Assembly: GCA_905182995.1 (NCBI GenBank)
Contig: CAJJDP010000146.1
Coordinates: forward strand, 64,758-128,757
Direction: 5' to 3'
Origin: Paramecium octaurelia
Taxonomy: Eukaryota; Ciliophora; Oligohymenophorea; Peniculida; Parameciidae
Length of the DNA: 64,000 bases
Part shown: positions 11,582 through 23,817 of the stretch, piece by piece
How positions within the stretch are numbered: position 1 is the stretch's first letter
Layout: the number at the start of each line of letters is the position of its first letter
Position numbers and translations under genes: made by a program
The notes under the pieces: generated by a model
Told to the model about the DNA's origin: nothing
The model's database searches: none
What the model saw: the letters and a program-made list of their open reading frames with translations, nothing else

Positions 11582-13304
11582 TTTTAAATTATTTATTTAA
11601 ATAATGAAAATACATGTTTAAATCCAGAAAAATTATATGATATTTTTAATTTTACTATCCAAAACATTATATTATAAATTAAACAGTTTTATTAAATTTT
11701 GTTCAAAATTTTCCTGTTTTTTAATAACACCAATCTTTTAACCTGACAATCCATTCCAGATCCAAGTTTTTGAAAGAACTGCCAGCTATATAGTCAATAT
11801 TTCTTTTCAATGTAGGAAATCTATTGAAGATTCATATAATCGATAAAATATCTCTTGCTATCATAGAAAGAGCAATAATTCAGACTAAATATAATGATAA
11901 AAGATTCAATATTTATGTTAACTAGGCTCATCTCATCTTCTGAATATTTCGTATAATCAAAGAAGATAATAGTTGTACTAAGAACATCACTTAATATCTT
12001 GACGTTCATTCAATTATTGTTGATTAAAAATCCTCAGAATTCTGTTTAATAATCTCATTTATCTCAAAATTCCTAAATTTGTTAATGATAAGTTAAAATC
12101 TAAGTAGATATTGGAGTTCTAATTTGTGATTTCGATAACCTAGATTGAATTCAAAGAAAATTTATAAAAAATTAAGAATAACTAAACACTTCTGAATTTT
12201 TAATGTGTGCTTCTTGTGCATCGTAAGTGATTTACTTCGATATTAGTATGAGGACTTATAAGTAACGATGAATGATTTTAATGGTAAAATAATTAGTATT
12301 AAACATTTTGGCAAGAAATTAATCATGGCTTTAAATTTCAAGTTAGTTATAATTTAACTAATCATCTCATAAATCTACAATAAAGACGACTTTTACTTTT
12401 TTAGGAATTTGGAAGTTGAGATTCATAAATAAGTGTGTGTGGCATCAATCATAGAAGCATGTTTATTTTGTATTTAGATTCAATAATTCTGTCAGTTCCC
12501 TAAGATCTTGATAAGAAAGTATGATCAGTAATGAAAGGTACTTTATAATGATTAATGATATATACCATTATATTAGAAATAGTAAGTTATTATTATAAAA
12601 ATAATTCACTACTCATATGAAACATTTAGATTTATGATAACGTAAATAATGATATTGTAATATATGTGAGATATATATATGAGAAGATGTTAACTTGTAT
12701 TGTGTAATAATGCAATTACAATTAATTATGGAACAAAAATGGATATATTTGCAATATCTTCTATGTTATTGGAGATTAAATTAGACTTACTAATATTTTA
12801 TTGTTAATTATGATTAGCAAGATACCTAGATGAGTAATAAGATAAAGCTACATGTTGGATGGTAGTGTTGTATATTATAATATTGAGATATTATATATAT
12901 ATAATATATAGTGTTATACAACTGATTATCATAACACCTTATCCTCAGCCTGTATGATAATTTAGATCAACAATTAATAAATTATGATTGTTATTTGAAT
13001 ATATGTATATATTAATGCAATCATTTATAAGCGTCTTAGACTTTCCTGAAAGAGTCGATTAGGTGGTTTGTGCATTTTTCTATTGATAGAGCATAAGAAT
13101 TACCAAGACATTAATGATTTTCTTTTGTCAAGACATCATCTTTTGAAGACAACACTCCACATCTTACTTGACAGATACTGGTAAATCTCAAAAATAGACC
13201 TAGTGTCTCTCTTTATTAAATATTGTCCATAATAATATAATTCACACTTGCGATCGAAGTAAAATTAAAACAACAAAGAGTTCGATTACCTTTAAATAAA
13301 TTGA
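11582..13304. other. gene-poor stretch of about 1.7 kb
   Basis: No gene could be supported. A 62-codon minus-strand frame at 11821-12009 (contains VLSTTIIFFDYTKYSEDEM) and a short plus-strand frame near 13025-13110 look coding-like in composition but have no extension in either direction, and may be relics. Near 12880-12910 there is a run of TA dinucleotides that is close to palindromic. The rest is AT-rich. Confidence 0.4.
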
Positions 13305-14765
13305 ATGCCTAGTAAAAAGAAGATCTTTGACTTACCAGATGTGGCTGAGCCAGAGAAAAGAGTACAGAATTGGAGTATGTACTAGATACTGTTCAAATAC
13401 AGAACTTTGAGCAACTCCATTATATTTGAAATTTTTATAGATTCCATTGTGGGAAGATGATCAGCATCTGCAGGGGAGCCATTTTATTGGTTAAGAGTGA
13501 TATTGGCATCAAACGAGCAACATAGATGGAATTGGGTATGTCTCTTATGGTGACAGCCTCAAAAAGATCATGCAATTGTTGGCAGAAGCAAAGTTGTTTG
13601 ATGTAGACTAGAATGTGAAGTAGAATATAAGCAAATTTCTTCAGAAGCATAGAAGTTATTGAAAATTTTATAGCAGTCGGTGAAGCTTTTTTGCATATGT
13701 TTGATCTGGAGATGTATGGAGATTTGGACAAATTGAGAGCACGTAATGCTATTTTGATAATAATTTAATTGATGTTTTTGCAATAATGATGATTATGATT
13801 GATAAGTTGCTATCTAAGGGTTATGGTATAGGTAATACTGGAATTATCCTCTTCATTGCAATCAAAATCTGTGAAAACATTATGTGGAAGTAATCCTCGC
13901 CAGTTACTCACCGAACTGAATTAGGACTGGAATATAAAGTAAGCATAATTTGTCTCTTCCATGAAATTTTGATTAGAGAGAATAAAAATCACTGCTTTAC
14001 AATGAGCTATTACGAGGGACTCTTTACCAAATCTTGTTGGCCACCGCTTTAGTGTTCATGATAGTGAACTATTTGTAAGGATTTGAAGTTGACATTCCAA
14101 TCAAAAACATTAAATTTTAGAGGAAGCCTAACTTCTTATCCCGTCAAATTGTTTTACGCTTCCAAGATACCAATAACTTTTTATACAGCATTAGTTTCAA
14201 ATCCTTACTTCCTTTGACAAATACTTTACATAAATTTAGATGCAATTTCATCATCAGATTACTGGGTCATTGATAAGAATTGCAAAATGGATAAACTGTT
14301 CCCATAGGAGGATTAGTCTACTATGTTTCACCACCCAGATCCATTTCTTAAGCTATTGTTGATCCTATTAACAAAGTCCTTTATACTGCATTTATTCTTG
14401 GTATTTGTGCTGTCTTCTCCAAAACTTGGATTGATGTTTCTGGATCATCACCAAAGAATGTTTGCATCCCACTATAACAGGTTGCCAAATAACTCAAAGA
14501 ACAAGACATGCAAAATGTTGGTTAAAGAGACTCTTCCATGAAAGATGTCTTATATGATATATTCCAATTGTTGTTTCCTTCGTTGGAATGTGTATTGCGG
14601 GCTCTTACCATCTTAGCTGATTTTCTAGGAGCCATCGGTTCAGGTTATTGATGAATTTTATATATACTCTTAGGAACCGGAATACTTTTATAAGTTACTA
14701 TCATTTATGGTTATTTCGAAACACTTAAAATAGAAAAGGAACAAGGCACGCTTGAGTTGTTTTGA
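13305..14765 (+). pseudogene. Sec61-alpha pseudogene (translocon core subunit)
   Basis: Segments in all three plus-strand frames match Sec61-alpha in order: LPDVAEPEKRVQ, GEPFYWLRVILASN, KLFDVDQNVKQN, AVGEAF, MYGDLDKLRARNAILIII, KLLSKGYGIGN, ICENIMWKQSSPVTHRTE, VNYLQGFEVDIPIKN, and near the end GYFETLK. Intact Sec61-alpha, about 470-480 aa, forms the protein channel of the ER. Here single-base shifts move the frame at least six times, near 13509, 13550, 13640, 13760, 13990 and 14110. TGA also replaces expected sense codons, for example a Trp codon in the YVWSG segment. The shifts are 1-2 nt, so neither introns nor IESs explain them. Because similarity is still high over the full length, loss of function looks recent; a working copy must exist elsewhere. 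Confidence 0.87.
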
Positions 14766-14807
14766 GGGTATTCGATATATTATTATGATGAAGTATTATA
14801 TATATAA

Positions 14808-15200
14808 TCATGATTATTATTATGGACTCTAAACCACAATATTGTAGAGACGTCTTACAGACACTAACTTATTATTCACAGACGATTATAACACAAAGTG
14901 ACGGGGATATTGCTTCAATTTGCTCACTCCCGCAAATCGAACATTGTACACTGCTGATTCTGTCTCACTTTAAGTACTCAAGGCCTTCCTCTTGTATTCA
15001 TTTAATGATATCTTGGCCTCATGGTAACCAACTTATAGTTGTTTTGCCGCGTCCTTCAATTAAACTCCCTGATTGGTCAGGCCAATCAACTCTTTTTTTT
15101 ATTCCAAATTTAAAGGTTTCTTAACTACTGATGGTGATGTTTTCTTTATTTTTTTCATCTCAACTTCCACTTGTTTCTTTATTTCTTCTAGTATATTCAT
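14808..15200 (-). CDS. small helix-turn-helix-like protein (130 aa)
   Basis: Uninterrupted ciliate-code frame of 131 codons ending at TGA 14808-14810. After a Lys-rich N-terminus comes a segment that reads like a homeodomain-like HTH: KELIGLTNQGVQLKDAAKQL then VGYHEAKISLNEYKRK. Small ciliate proteins of this kind are common and are presumed DNA-binding, but that is an inference from the pattern. The C-terminus is basic and V/S-rich. The gene is convergent with the Sec61-alpha pseudogene, with 42 bp between their ends. Confidence 0.7.
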
Positions 15201-16288
15201 CTTAATTTAATTCTGCATTTTTAAACCACGATTTCTCTAAACTATGCTCATACTATCAAATCGAATAGTGCGAACGCACTTATTTGTGATGTAAATCATT
15301 ATAAAATGAAGAATCCCATACTACGTCATAGATTAATATATGAAATTAAATCAAATCATTCATATAATCATAATATGCAGTATTAACTGTTTTTCATACT
15401 TTTATTTAATTTACAATATGTTTTATTTCTGTCTTACTGCATCAGAAATTTTTAATTAATTAATATCCATTTCTAAACATCTAAGAATATTAATAATTGT
15501 ATTTTTATTTCCAAAAATAGTTTATTTTATTTAAGACTTTAAACTTTGTTTGTTAAAATTCTAAATTATAATTGCATAATTATTATAAACAATTACTCTA
15601 ATATTAATATTGACTAATCAAAAGGATTATAACAATTTTAACATATTATCGATTATATCAATGTCTCTTCTTTGAATTTAATGTATTTTCCTTGCATTCT
15701 TTATATTTTGAATAATCTTTCAGAGATTTCAAACTAATTGTTGAATATAAGAGAATTCTAATTATTTAAATTACGCAACATAACAATTTAACCTAAAAAT
15801 GCTTCTTTCCATTTTAAAAATAAATAACTTATTCGACAAGACCCCCTAACCCATACGATTAAATATTGCATCTATTTATTTTTTGTAATTTCTCATAAAG
15901 AAATTTGAAGAAAACTTTTCAACACCTTATTTCTAATCTTACTTAGCAATTCAAACCCCCACATTATTTTATGAATCAGAGTCTTATTTTAAAATCAAGG
16001 ATATTATCTTTTCCATTTAACATTACCCAATAACTATTAGGCCCTTGATTTGTTAATTTCAACAATGCATTTAATTGGAAAGAAAGGTTTTTTGTTTATT
16101 TCATAAATAATTTCTGAATTAGCAGTTTTAATTATTCTTAATAGGATATATGATTTCTTATTTCACAACCTATTAAGATTGGAAATATATTGTTGAAGTG
16201 AGATTTTTAAATACTTCTCAATCCCTTCTTAATAATAAGGAGAAAATAGACTCTTTGATTATGTAAATGTAATCATTAATTATTAATA
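15201..16288. other. intergenic, AT-rich, about 1.1 kb
   Basis: Lies between the start of the small HTH-like gene and the end of the phosphodiesterase gene. A minus-strand frame just below the phosphodiesterase stop is open for about 35 codons but lacks a start. No gene is supported. Confidence 0.4.
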
Positions 16289-19200
16289 TCATTCAGAATT
16301 AGCAATTTCTTCCCACTTTTATATTGTTTCATCAAGATAATCAACCTATTCTTATAACCTATTATCTAAGTATTTGGACATCGATTGCCACAATGGTCGA
16401 ACAATAAACTTAAAAAACCCAGCCTCTTATTTTGCCATCACAGGTAACTAATAAATTAGAATTGATGATACCTTCTGCAAGTCCTTCATATAGGGTAATT
16501 GGGGATATCCCAATTAACCTTCTAATTCATATTGCTATTCAAATTCTTTATTCACCTTAAATGACCATTGTTTGGACAACTCGAATTGCTTGGCACCTCC
16601 TGTAAAATCTGAAGTATGAATAATCATGCCACTTAATAATTTGATATCCTCATCTTATGATCCAAAGTTCTATTCTAATACTTTGGTCTCAAAATTCTTA
16701 ATCAAATTGAAATGTTCTGTGATGTCGGTGAATAGAATATTGGAAATGAACATCCTCCTGAATTTTCGAAACTCTTCTCCTTTCAAACTTTACAATATAT
16801 TTGTATGGGGCACACAGAGTAATTTAAGAGCTTTGGCTGCATGATGCTACTCCAAAACACTCCTATCATGATATCTTATGGCCAAATTTGATAAGCTATT
16901 GATCTCAAAAGTATTGGTTCTGCCAGTGTGAGAGACATCGTGACATAATCCAGACAATAATAGAGCAAACTGATTGAAGGTTGATAATATAGAAGCATTA
17001 TTGGTTTGATGCAGTTAGAATAGAATGGCATGGATATTCTGCATAACAGAGACCCCATGATCATAATTATGAAACACATTCTTCTTCTTATTGTACTTAT
17101 ACTCCATTTCACTAAGGAATGAACAAAGAGTATCCAAGGGTACATCATACTCTTTGATCAAGTTGTGATGTTTTAAGATTTCAACCACCACCAATTATTT
17201 TTAAACCATTTCATCCACTGTCAAGATATTGAAATTAAAATTATTAATATTGGGAACTGTACATTAAGTATTTAAGTCTTCCAATCGTAATGAACATTTG
17301 TGTTGGACTCCAAGTTTTGCAGGTTCAAATTGCAGAATGGAATTCCTGTAATGAACAGTTTGTCTTTGAGTGGATCTAGGTTTGAACATCTGGACAACAG
17401 AATTCAGAATTTGGGGATTATTTTATTCTAACTTATCAATAAATCTGATGGTTTCTTGTTGAATGATTTATTTCTGCAATTCCTTCTAGATGGAAGGGTC
17501 ATTGAGATCAAATTTCTTCTGATCATACTTAAACCAGCCTTGTTAAAAGATAATGAAAAATCCTTTGAAACTGCGTTCCTCCATTTTCATAAATACCTGG
17601 TATTGTTGATCACTGTCTCTGAGTATGTTTTATTCTTGGAGGAAATTCTCGATGTATTTGAGCAGTTCCTCATTTTGGAATAGTTGTTGATAGGTCATTT
17701 TGGTTTTTTTGGGATCAAAATCTATATTGAACTCCTTCTTGATTTCCAGAGGGATAGGTCGAGACAGGAAGATTAATCTGCCCAACTTGTCAAATTCAAA
17801 GATGAGTGTGTCTTGGGATTTCACAAAGAACTTGTAGAAGGTGGTTCGATCATAACATTGTCTGATGAATTTGAGATACTTGTTGAAACTTTGAGTCAGT
17901 TATTTGTAGACCATAAGATCTGACTTCTTATTTAGATCCATGCCATTGATGGTGATGGACACATTTAGTTCATCTTTGAATTCGAAATCCACTTATTTCT
18001 AAGTGCCATAGAAGAAACTGGGACTACTAATGATAGACATAGCATCTCCAGTATTGATGTGACTAAATAGACGAGTACACAATACATATCGACTTGGTAT
18101 TTCGATTGCAAGATATGGATGCATTTCTTGATGAACAAGTACTTGGAACTTCGAATGAAGGCAATGCCGATGCCTTGGATCATGTGTGAGAGTTGGAGTG
18201 GAGTAAATATCTGGATTTTGGCCTGTTTAATGGTCTCAATTAAGAAGGTGCACAATTAGTTGAGATCTTCGAAGATATCGAATTCGTCGGCCAAGGCGAG
18301 AAATTCACTGATAATTGAAGTCTGATCATTCAGATGGAAACAGACGAAAACATCCTGATTATTCAATTTGATCAAATAGTTCCTTTTGTACAACTTAATC
18401 TTGAATTGTTCACTCAAGGCAGGATAGAAATTACATTCATCTAGGAGTAAAACTTTGTTAGGTTGAATCAGTTAAGTTTCGTTATAGATTGACTTATCGT
18501 TCGTGATGATGTATTAGTCTTCGACTGAGTAATATGTCTGTTGTGACTGATCCTCTCGGATGTGCAAGTATGTTATCTAATCGGAATCGATTATCCTTTT
18601 GACAAAAACCCTGACACTTTGAACCAGAGTCTCGTAGGATAGATTGTTATCCATCAGTAGGAGATGGCAATTCAAATAATCGGTGTAATGTTTCTATTTG
18701 GATGACAATGACGAATACTTTCATGTCTGAGTAGAGCTGAGTAAATTTGTCTACTATTTTGCAATTCTCTGTTTCATCAGCTTACAGTATTTTAGTGTTT
18801 GTCGTTGATGGTGATGAAATTGTCGTCTTTTGTATTACCTCGAGGATGCTCTTCAATTTCTCAGTTACCGTGTGCGTAAGAATCTAGTCAAAACCATTAA
18901 AAGGACTAAAAATACACATTTGTTCTCATTCGATAGGATCATTACAAGGGAGTCATTCAAATCGTCAATTTGCTGGATCAACTGATCCTCTGTGATCTTG
19001 GATTCCTTGCTGACCGAATTACGTCTCATCAAACGTATTGGACTCATTTCGATCCCTGTTGACTTGCATCTTATCTTCTACCCCTGTCTCTGACGAGGAG
19101 ACTAATTTTGCTTTCTCAAATAGTTGATTATGCTGTATTTGAACTCCTCTTCATCGGCATCTTATGAATAATTGTAATCCTTCACTACCTGTATTGAGTG

Positions 19201-19291
19201 CAATCATGTTAACCAATTGCATGTCCTTCAGAGTCAGACCCACTTTTAATTGGTGCTTCTCCTTCTATGTAATCAGGCATTCCTGTTCCAT
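16289..19291 (-). CDS. class I 3',5'-cyclic nucleotide phosphodiesterase (964 aa)
   Basis: The C-terminal third is a PDEase_I catalytic domain: HNYDHGV, SGLCHDVSHTGRTN (metal-binding HD), HHAAKALKLL, and the later HTSDFTGGAK, covering the conserved His/Asp metal ligands. It hydrolyses cAMP and/or cGMP. The region before it, about residues 150-550, looks like one or two GAF-type regulatory domains, inferred from layout only. Exons: 19189-19291, 18916-19160, 18719-18883, 18086-18693, 16289-18062. Introns are 28, 32, 25 and 23 nt, and the sum is 965 codons. The start at 19291 extends an apparent ATG at 19047 in frame through the first intron (19161-19188). The gene diverges from SF3A2 with 68 bp between start codons, so the two share a promoter region. 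Confidence 0.92.
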
Positions 19292-19359
19292 GTCTGAGAT
19301 AATCTAGAAAAACCTTATATAGTTGCTTAAAAGAGGGTTTGATAGCATTAATTAAATTA

Positions 19360-20080
19360 ATGGACATGTAAAATCGACCAGGAGGTAGGACCGGCTCGGG
19401 TCCTATGGCATCAGCTGCAGATGCCAATGTCGAGAGAAGAGAACGTCTCAAGCAACTGGCCATGGAAATCATCGACCTCCAAAAGGACCCTTACTTCATG
19501 ATCAACCATCTTGGTACCTACGAATGCAAGTATATATATATTTCAAATAAATTCAAATAGGTTATGCTTGACTCTCCATACCAATGAGGGATCATATTTG
19601 GCACACACCCAAGGAAAGAAGCATCAATAGAATCTCTTAAGGAGAAAAGCCAGAGAAGGCAAGGATCTCAATGCGATGATGCACATGGCCAAATAAAATC
19701 AACCCAAACCCTAGAAACACAAAACTATTAAGATCGGTCGCCCAGGATACAAGGTCACACGCACTGTCGAGAACACTTCCAAAGTTCTATATTTTGAGCT
19801 TTATTATGAAGACATTCAACCAGGGTTCATTCCCAAACACAGAGTCATGTCAGCCTTTGAACAAAAGATTGAGTAGCCAGACAAGAATTACTAGTACTTG
19901 ATATTCGCTGGTGAACCCTATGAAAACATTAGCTTTAAAATACCTAATCAAGAGATAGAAACCTAAGTACTTTTTATAATTTATTAATATTAGGATGGCA
20001 AATTTCAACCAGTTTGGGATAAAGATAAAAAAATATATTCCCTAAGAGTATAATTTAGAGAGAAAAAAAACACCAAATGA
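19360..20080 (+). CDS. SF3A2: splicing factor 3A subunit 2 (SF3A66) (220 aa)
   Basis: Matches SF3a66/Prp11 over its length: the N-terminal RPGGRTGSGPMASAADANVE, the C2H2 zinc-finger region YECKLCLTLHTNEGSYLAHT, KKHQQNLLRRKAREGKD, IGRPGYKVTR, and YEDIQPGFIPKHRVMSAFEQ. It is part of SF3a in the U2 snRNP and helps bind the branch point. Introns are 19530-19560 (31 nt) and 19967-19993 (27 nt); exons sum to 221 codons, TGA 20078-20080. It lacks the long proline-rich tail of the animal protein. The start is chosen because the conserved RPGGRTGSG begins a few residues after it. Confidence 0.96.
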
Positions 20081-20188
20081 ATTATATATAAATTGCATTA
20101 TTATTAAATATTCTTTATACTATTGGATGATTTGTTTGCCAGAAACTCTAATTATTCATGTGTCTAAATAAAATAAGGATTTTTATTT

Positions 20189-20658
20189 ATGTCATTTTTC
20201 GGTAAAGTACTATTGTTCTCAGCTCTTGTTGGATACAGTTACCTTCTAATAGTTAATCCATCCTTGGGAAAACACTTTGATACTAAATACGCCGAGTTAT
20301 AAAAACATAACTTAGTCACAAAAGTAATTCTCAAATTAAACTCAAGTATGTACCTGCAGATGCCATCAAGTTATTGTCGCCTGAAGTATCAAAACTAATA
20401 ATCGCAGGACTTCTCAGCAGTTCGGTATTGATGTTCATATGCAAATGGTAATAAAATTCATTTAATTTGTCAAGCTTTGTTTACCTACCACTGCTTGGAT
20501 TGTCATTACAAATTATTATCACAGCCAACCCATTAATGAATATTGATTCAACCACTTCCATTGAATTTTTAAAACTTTTTGCTTTGATTGGAGGATTGTT
20601 GTTATGGAGCTCATCAGCCTCTTCATAAAAATAACCAACTAAAGTAAAGCCAGAATGA
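20189..20658 (+). CDS. small membrane protein, three to four helices (139 aa)
   Basis: Exons 20189-20323, 20347-20447 and 20475-20658, with introns of 23 and 27 nt, give 140 codons. Hydrophobic segments are KVLLFSALVGYSYLLIV, LIIAGLLSSSVLMFIC, VYLPLLGLSLQIIITA and FLKLFALIGGLLLW. The C-terminus is a short charged tail. The layout resembles small DoxX-like or SURF4-like four-helix proteins, but no diagnostic motif is seen and I leave it unnamed. It follows SF3A2 by 108 bp in the same direction and converges on the lysozyme gene. Confidence 0.8.
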
Positions 20659-20865
20659 TAATTATAAATGATATCAAAATAAGTCTATGGTTTTTTAACT
20701 ATTTAAAATTAAACTGATTTCCATTCTTTTTTTTTGTGTCAATTGTAATCTAAAATCGTTAAGTAATTCAAAAGTGTACATAAAATAGAAAGATGAGCGA
20801 TTGTTAAAAACTATACTAATTAGGAAAAAATAATAAAGTTTTGGTTTAGAAACCTAATAACATAT

Positions 20866-21477
20866 TCATTTCTTTTTTGGTCTGTATATGACTTGTTGTT
20901 ACTATTGAACTATTTAATTTGCATTATTATTTTTGTAAAGGTTTTTAATTCCCTTCTCAACTTGTTGAGCGATCTTATTCAGCCTATTTGTCCATCCTTT
21001 CCCATATATTCCATAATTTTTCGATTATTCATATTCCTTCTATCTGTGATTGAGCATTTTTCTTCGTATATCTCTTTAATCAACAATGGAATTTACTGCA
21101 GCGATTGTAATTGGACCGAATTTGCAATCTGGCACAACATTGCATGCTAACTATAGAAATTTGGTTGCCTGAACAGGGCCATGGTTAATAAGCGCATCAA
21201 AATAAACATAACAAGTATCTGGATCTGCAATTTTATCAGCTTAATATCTTATGAATTAATATTAGAAAAAATCTCTGGTCTCTTAAATTGTGAGATCATA
21301 AACATCTTTTTCTTTTGGTATGTTCTTTACTTTCTTTTCAATCATTTCTTTTCGTTGTGCATCGTAGGTTTTTTATGTTATTCCTCTGTTTGTTTTACCA
21401 CCTGGGTCCCTTGGATCGTTGACTTTTCCCCCTTCGTTCTCTATGATTAATGGTAAAATGACATCGAAATTTTACAT
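20866..21477 (-). CDS. GH108-type lysozyme (N-acetylmuramidase, phage/bacterial type) (203 aa)
   Basis: Uninterrupted frame of 204 codons, no intron. The N-terminus is the glycoside hydrolase 108 signature: FDVILPLIIENEGG with the catalytic Glu at residue 15, then KVNDPRDPGGKTNRGI. A second part, beginning CYVYFDALINHGPVQATKF, matches the peptidoglycan-binding region that follows in this family. The enzyme cuts bacterial peptidoglycan. It is not a normal eukaryotic family; relatives are in bacteria and their phages, so lateral transfer is likely, perhaps for digesting bacterial prey. TAA and TAG glutamine codons show it has been adapted to the ciliate code. No clear signal peptide is present. 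The C-terminus ends in a Q-run and basic residues not expected in the bacterial enzyme. Confidence 0.88.
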
Positions 21478-21670
21478 TTATTTATGATAGAATAACAAAG
21501 AAATTTCATCATCAAATCAATTCAAAAATTAGATATTATAATCTAACATATCATTGTAATTAGTAGAATATTTATGATTCTTAGAAATTGCACTTCTTAT
21601 TAAAATTATATTAATAATTCCTATTTTTAGTTATTAACAAATATTAATTGTTTTGCATATAGAAATTAAA

Positions 21671-23817
21671 TCAATAGATTAATTCAAAGTTATAATCAAC
21701 ATTAGTAACTTCTGTTAATTTTTTTAGTGTTTAAGATACCTTAGCTTTCATCTTGTCTGGAATGGAATGCTGATCTTTACGCGTATCACTTTATTTTGTT
21801 TGTTCTTCTTGTTTTAAAACAAATAAGGGATTTAATTGTTTCTGCTCAGTCCAATCAACAACAAATTGGATCCACTATTAATCTCCAAATGTTTAGCCAA
21901 AGAGTGCATACATAACCATTTTCAACTCTTGAATGTCAGACAACAACTTTTTATTGGAATATGATTTTAAAATCCGTTAGCATTCTTCATTCGTAGCCGA
22001 CTCTAATTACTGTTATAATTAAACTAGTTTCTAATTGTAGTCTTTAATGATGTGATTTCGCTCAGAAGAAATGTTTTAATTTTTAAAATTGTTTTCAATA
22101 GGTTCCGTTATTTATTAATGTTCCAAATCTTAATGCTCCCATTTAATCACATGAGCAAACTAGGTTGGATTAATTGGATCGATGCCTTGAACAAACACTG
22201 GTTTCTTGATTGAAACTTTACTTTTCTTTAGCATAACTTTCACTTAATTTTTAATTTCAGAAACGTTCATCTATTACCTTTAAGTTGAAATATGCTATCT
22301 AGCACTAGTTGCACGCTGCATTAATTGTTGATGATTATATTTCTGAGACAATACTCTAGTCTCTTCTATATCGATTTCTAGTTGGGCTGCCAACAATAAA
22401 TAATTCTTAGAAATTTCATCTAAAAATTTAGGGAAATATTCTGGCTTAGCACTTTCATTAATCTTTCTCATATTCTTAATAATACTAACTAAACCTTCGG
22501 GAACAAGAGAGTTGTTTGAATCTTGGAATTGCTTAAGAAAGATATCCTTGAGTAGCATTTTGCATCTTCTCTTCTTTTATCTCATCTCATCGAGTTCCTT
22601 TTGTATTTGTTATTACTTCTCATTATTCTATTACATTTGTTTTCTTAAGGATGCTATTTCCTTTGTCTTTAATTTTACCTCCTAATCCCTTTGATTTCTG
22701 ATTTTTTCAATGATATCCATTAGATTTCTTTTTTTGTTAGGAACCCCATCAATTTACTATTCAGGAATCCACCCTTGCCTTGCTTTTTCTTCTTTTGCAA
22801 AAAACTTCCTTCTTATATCTTGAACTTCTTCCTCATAACGATTCATTTCTTAAACCAAGGCGTTGTTTTCAATTCTCATTTAAAATAGCACGTTCTTATG
22901 CTCTTTGATTTATGTTTGAAATAGTTGATAACTCTCCATCAAGGATTTTGCAGAAGTGGAGTTTTGTTGTTATTGCGGAATTTAAGTTGTAGGGAATGAT
23001 GTTGGTGGTCTATTAGAATGATATTTAGCTTTTGATAGAACCACGTCATAATCAATGTATTATGCAGGGTTACTAAAGTATTCGGTTAAACCTTTGAAAT
23101 TGTTTAATGTTCTTTGTTTCAGGGTGTGTGTCTAATCTCGGAATACTTGGGTGATTTCTTCATCCATACGTTGGATATTCCAATTGGTCTTATGTTTTCT
23201 ATTGATATGCATTTCATCAAGCTTTTTGGTAACTTTCTGAAGCAGCAGTGTGTTTAAGATTTATTTATTCATTTCAATTCTTACTTGATCGAGTGTTTTT
23301 AACACATTTCCAGATTCCTTATTGGCTCTTAGCATTTGGAATTAGACTTATACGTCTTCATTGTTCTCTTCAGTTTTAAAGTTGGGCATTTCAATTGGTT
23401 TCATGATTTGATTGATGATGTTTGAATTAATCTAAGGTCCGTGTTCTAATGTGAATTCATTTTCAATCAGTTTGTTATGGTTGTCGTTTTGTTTGACCTA
23501 CTCAAATGCATAAGTCTTTTTCTTCGACATTATATTTTCATGCCATTGATCGAGTTGCTCAAGCAAAGGGTCGATTTCATCCTCTACCTATAAGAATGTG
23601 AGAATTACCATTCTTTTTTTAATTTTTTTTGTTATCCTCTTAAGCATCTCCCAAATCAACAACATTTCTCATTCTGATTATTTTCCTGTCTTCATAGTAT
23701 AAATACATTACCTCTTTAAGCAGGATCTGTTTCTTCAAACTAATTTTGACTTTTTGCTTTGGCAAGACTCCGTTTTGGTTGGAAGGTGGAAGCAGTAGTC
23801 TAAGTAACTTTTTTCAT
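21671..23817 (-). CDS. coiled-coil protein of unknown function (699 aa)
   Basis: Exons 23712-23817, 23609-23689 and 21671-23583, with introns of 22 nt (23690-23711) and 25 nt (23584-23608), give 700 codons. A hydrophilic N-terminus is followed by long heptad-rich helices, for example EMNRYEEEVQDIRRKF and KELDEMRQKKRRCKMLL. A compact C-terminal part contains VMYALFGQTFGDQQWIQFVV. The pattern suits a ciliary or basal-body structural protein, but I cannot name it. The first intron's exact acceptor is uncertain. The assigned ATG (23815-23817) overlaps the ATG of a divergent ORF, so one of the two starts may be wrong. Confidence 0.78.

Noticed and set aside
12880-12910. TA-rich palindrome as a regulatory hairpin or terminator
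   Set aside because: AT-rich sequence of this kind arises by chance in such DNA, and nothing around it suggests a function.
13435-13783. Minus-strand ORFs of 71-98 codons
   Set aside because: They are antisense readings of the Sec61-alpha pseudogene.
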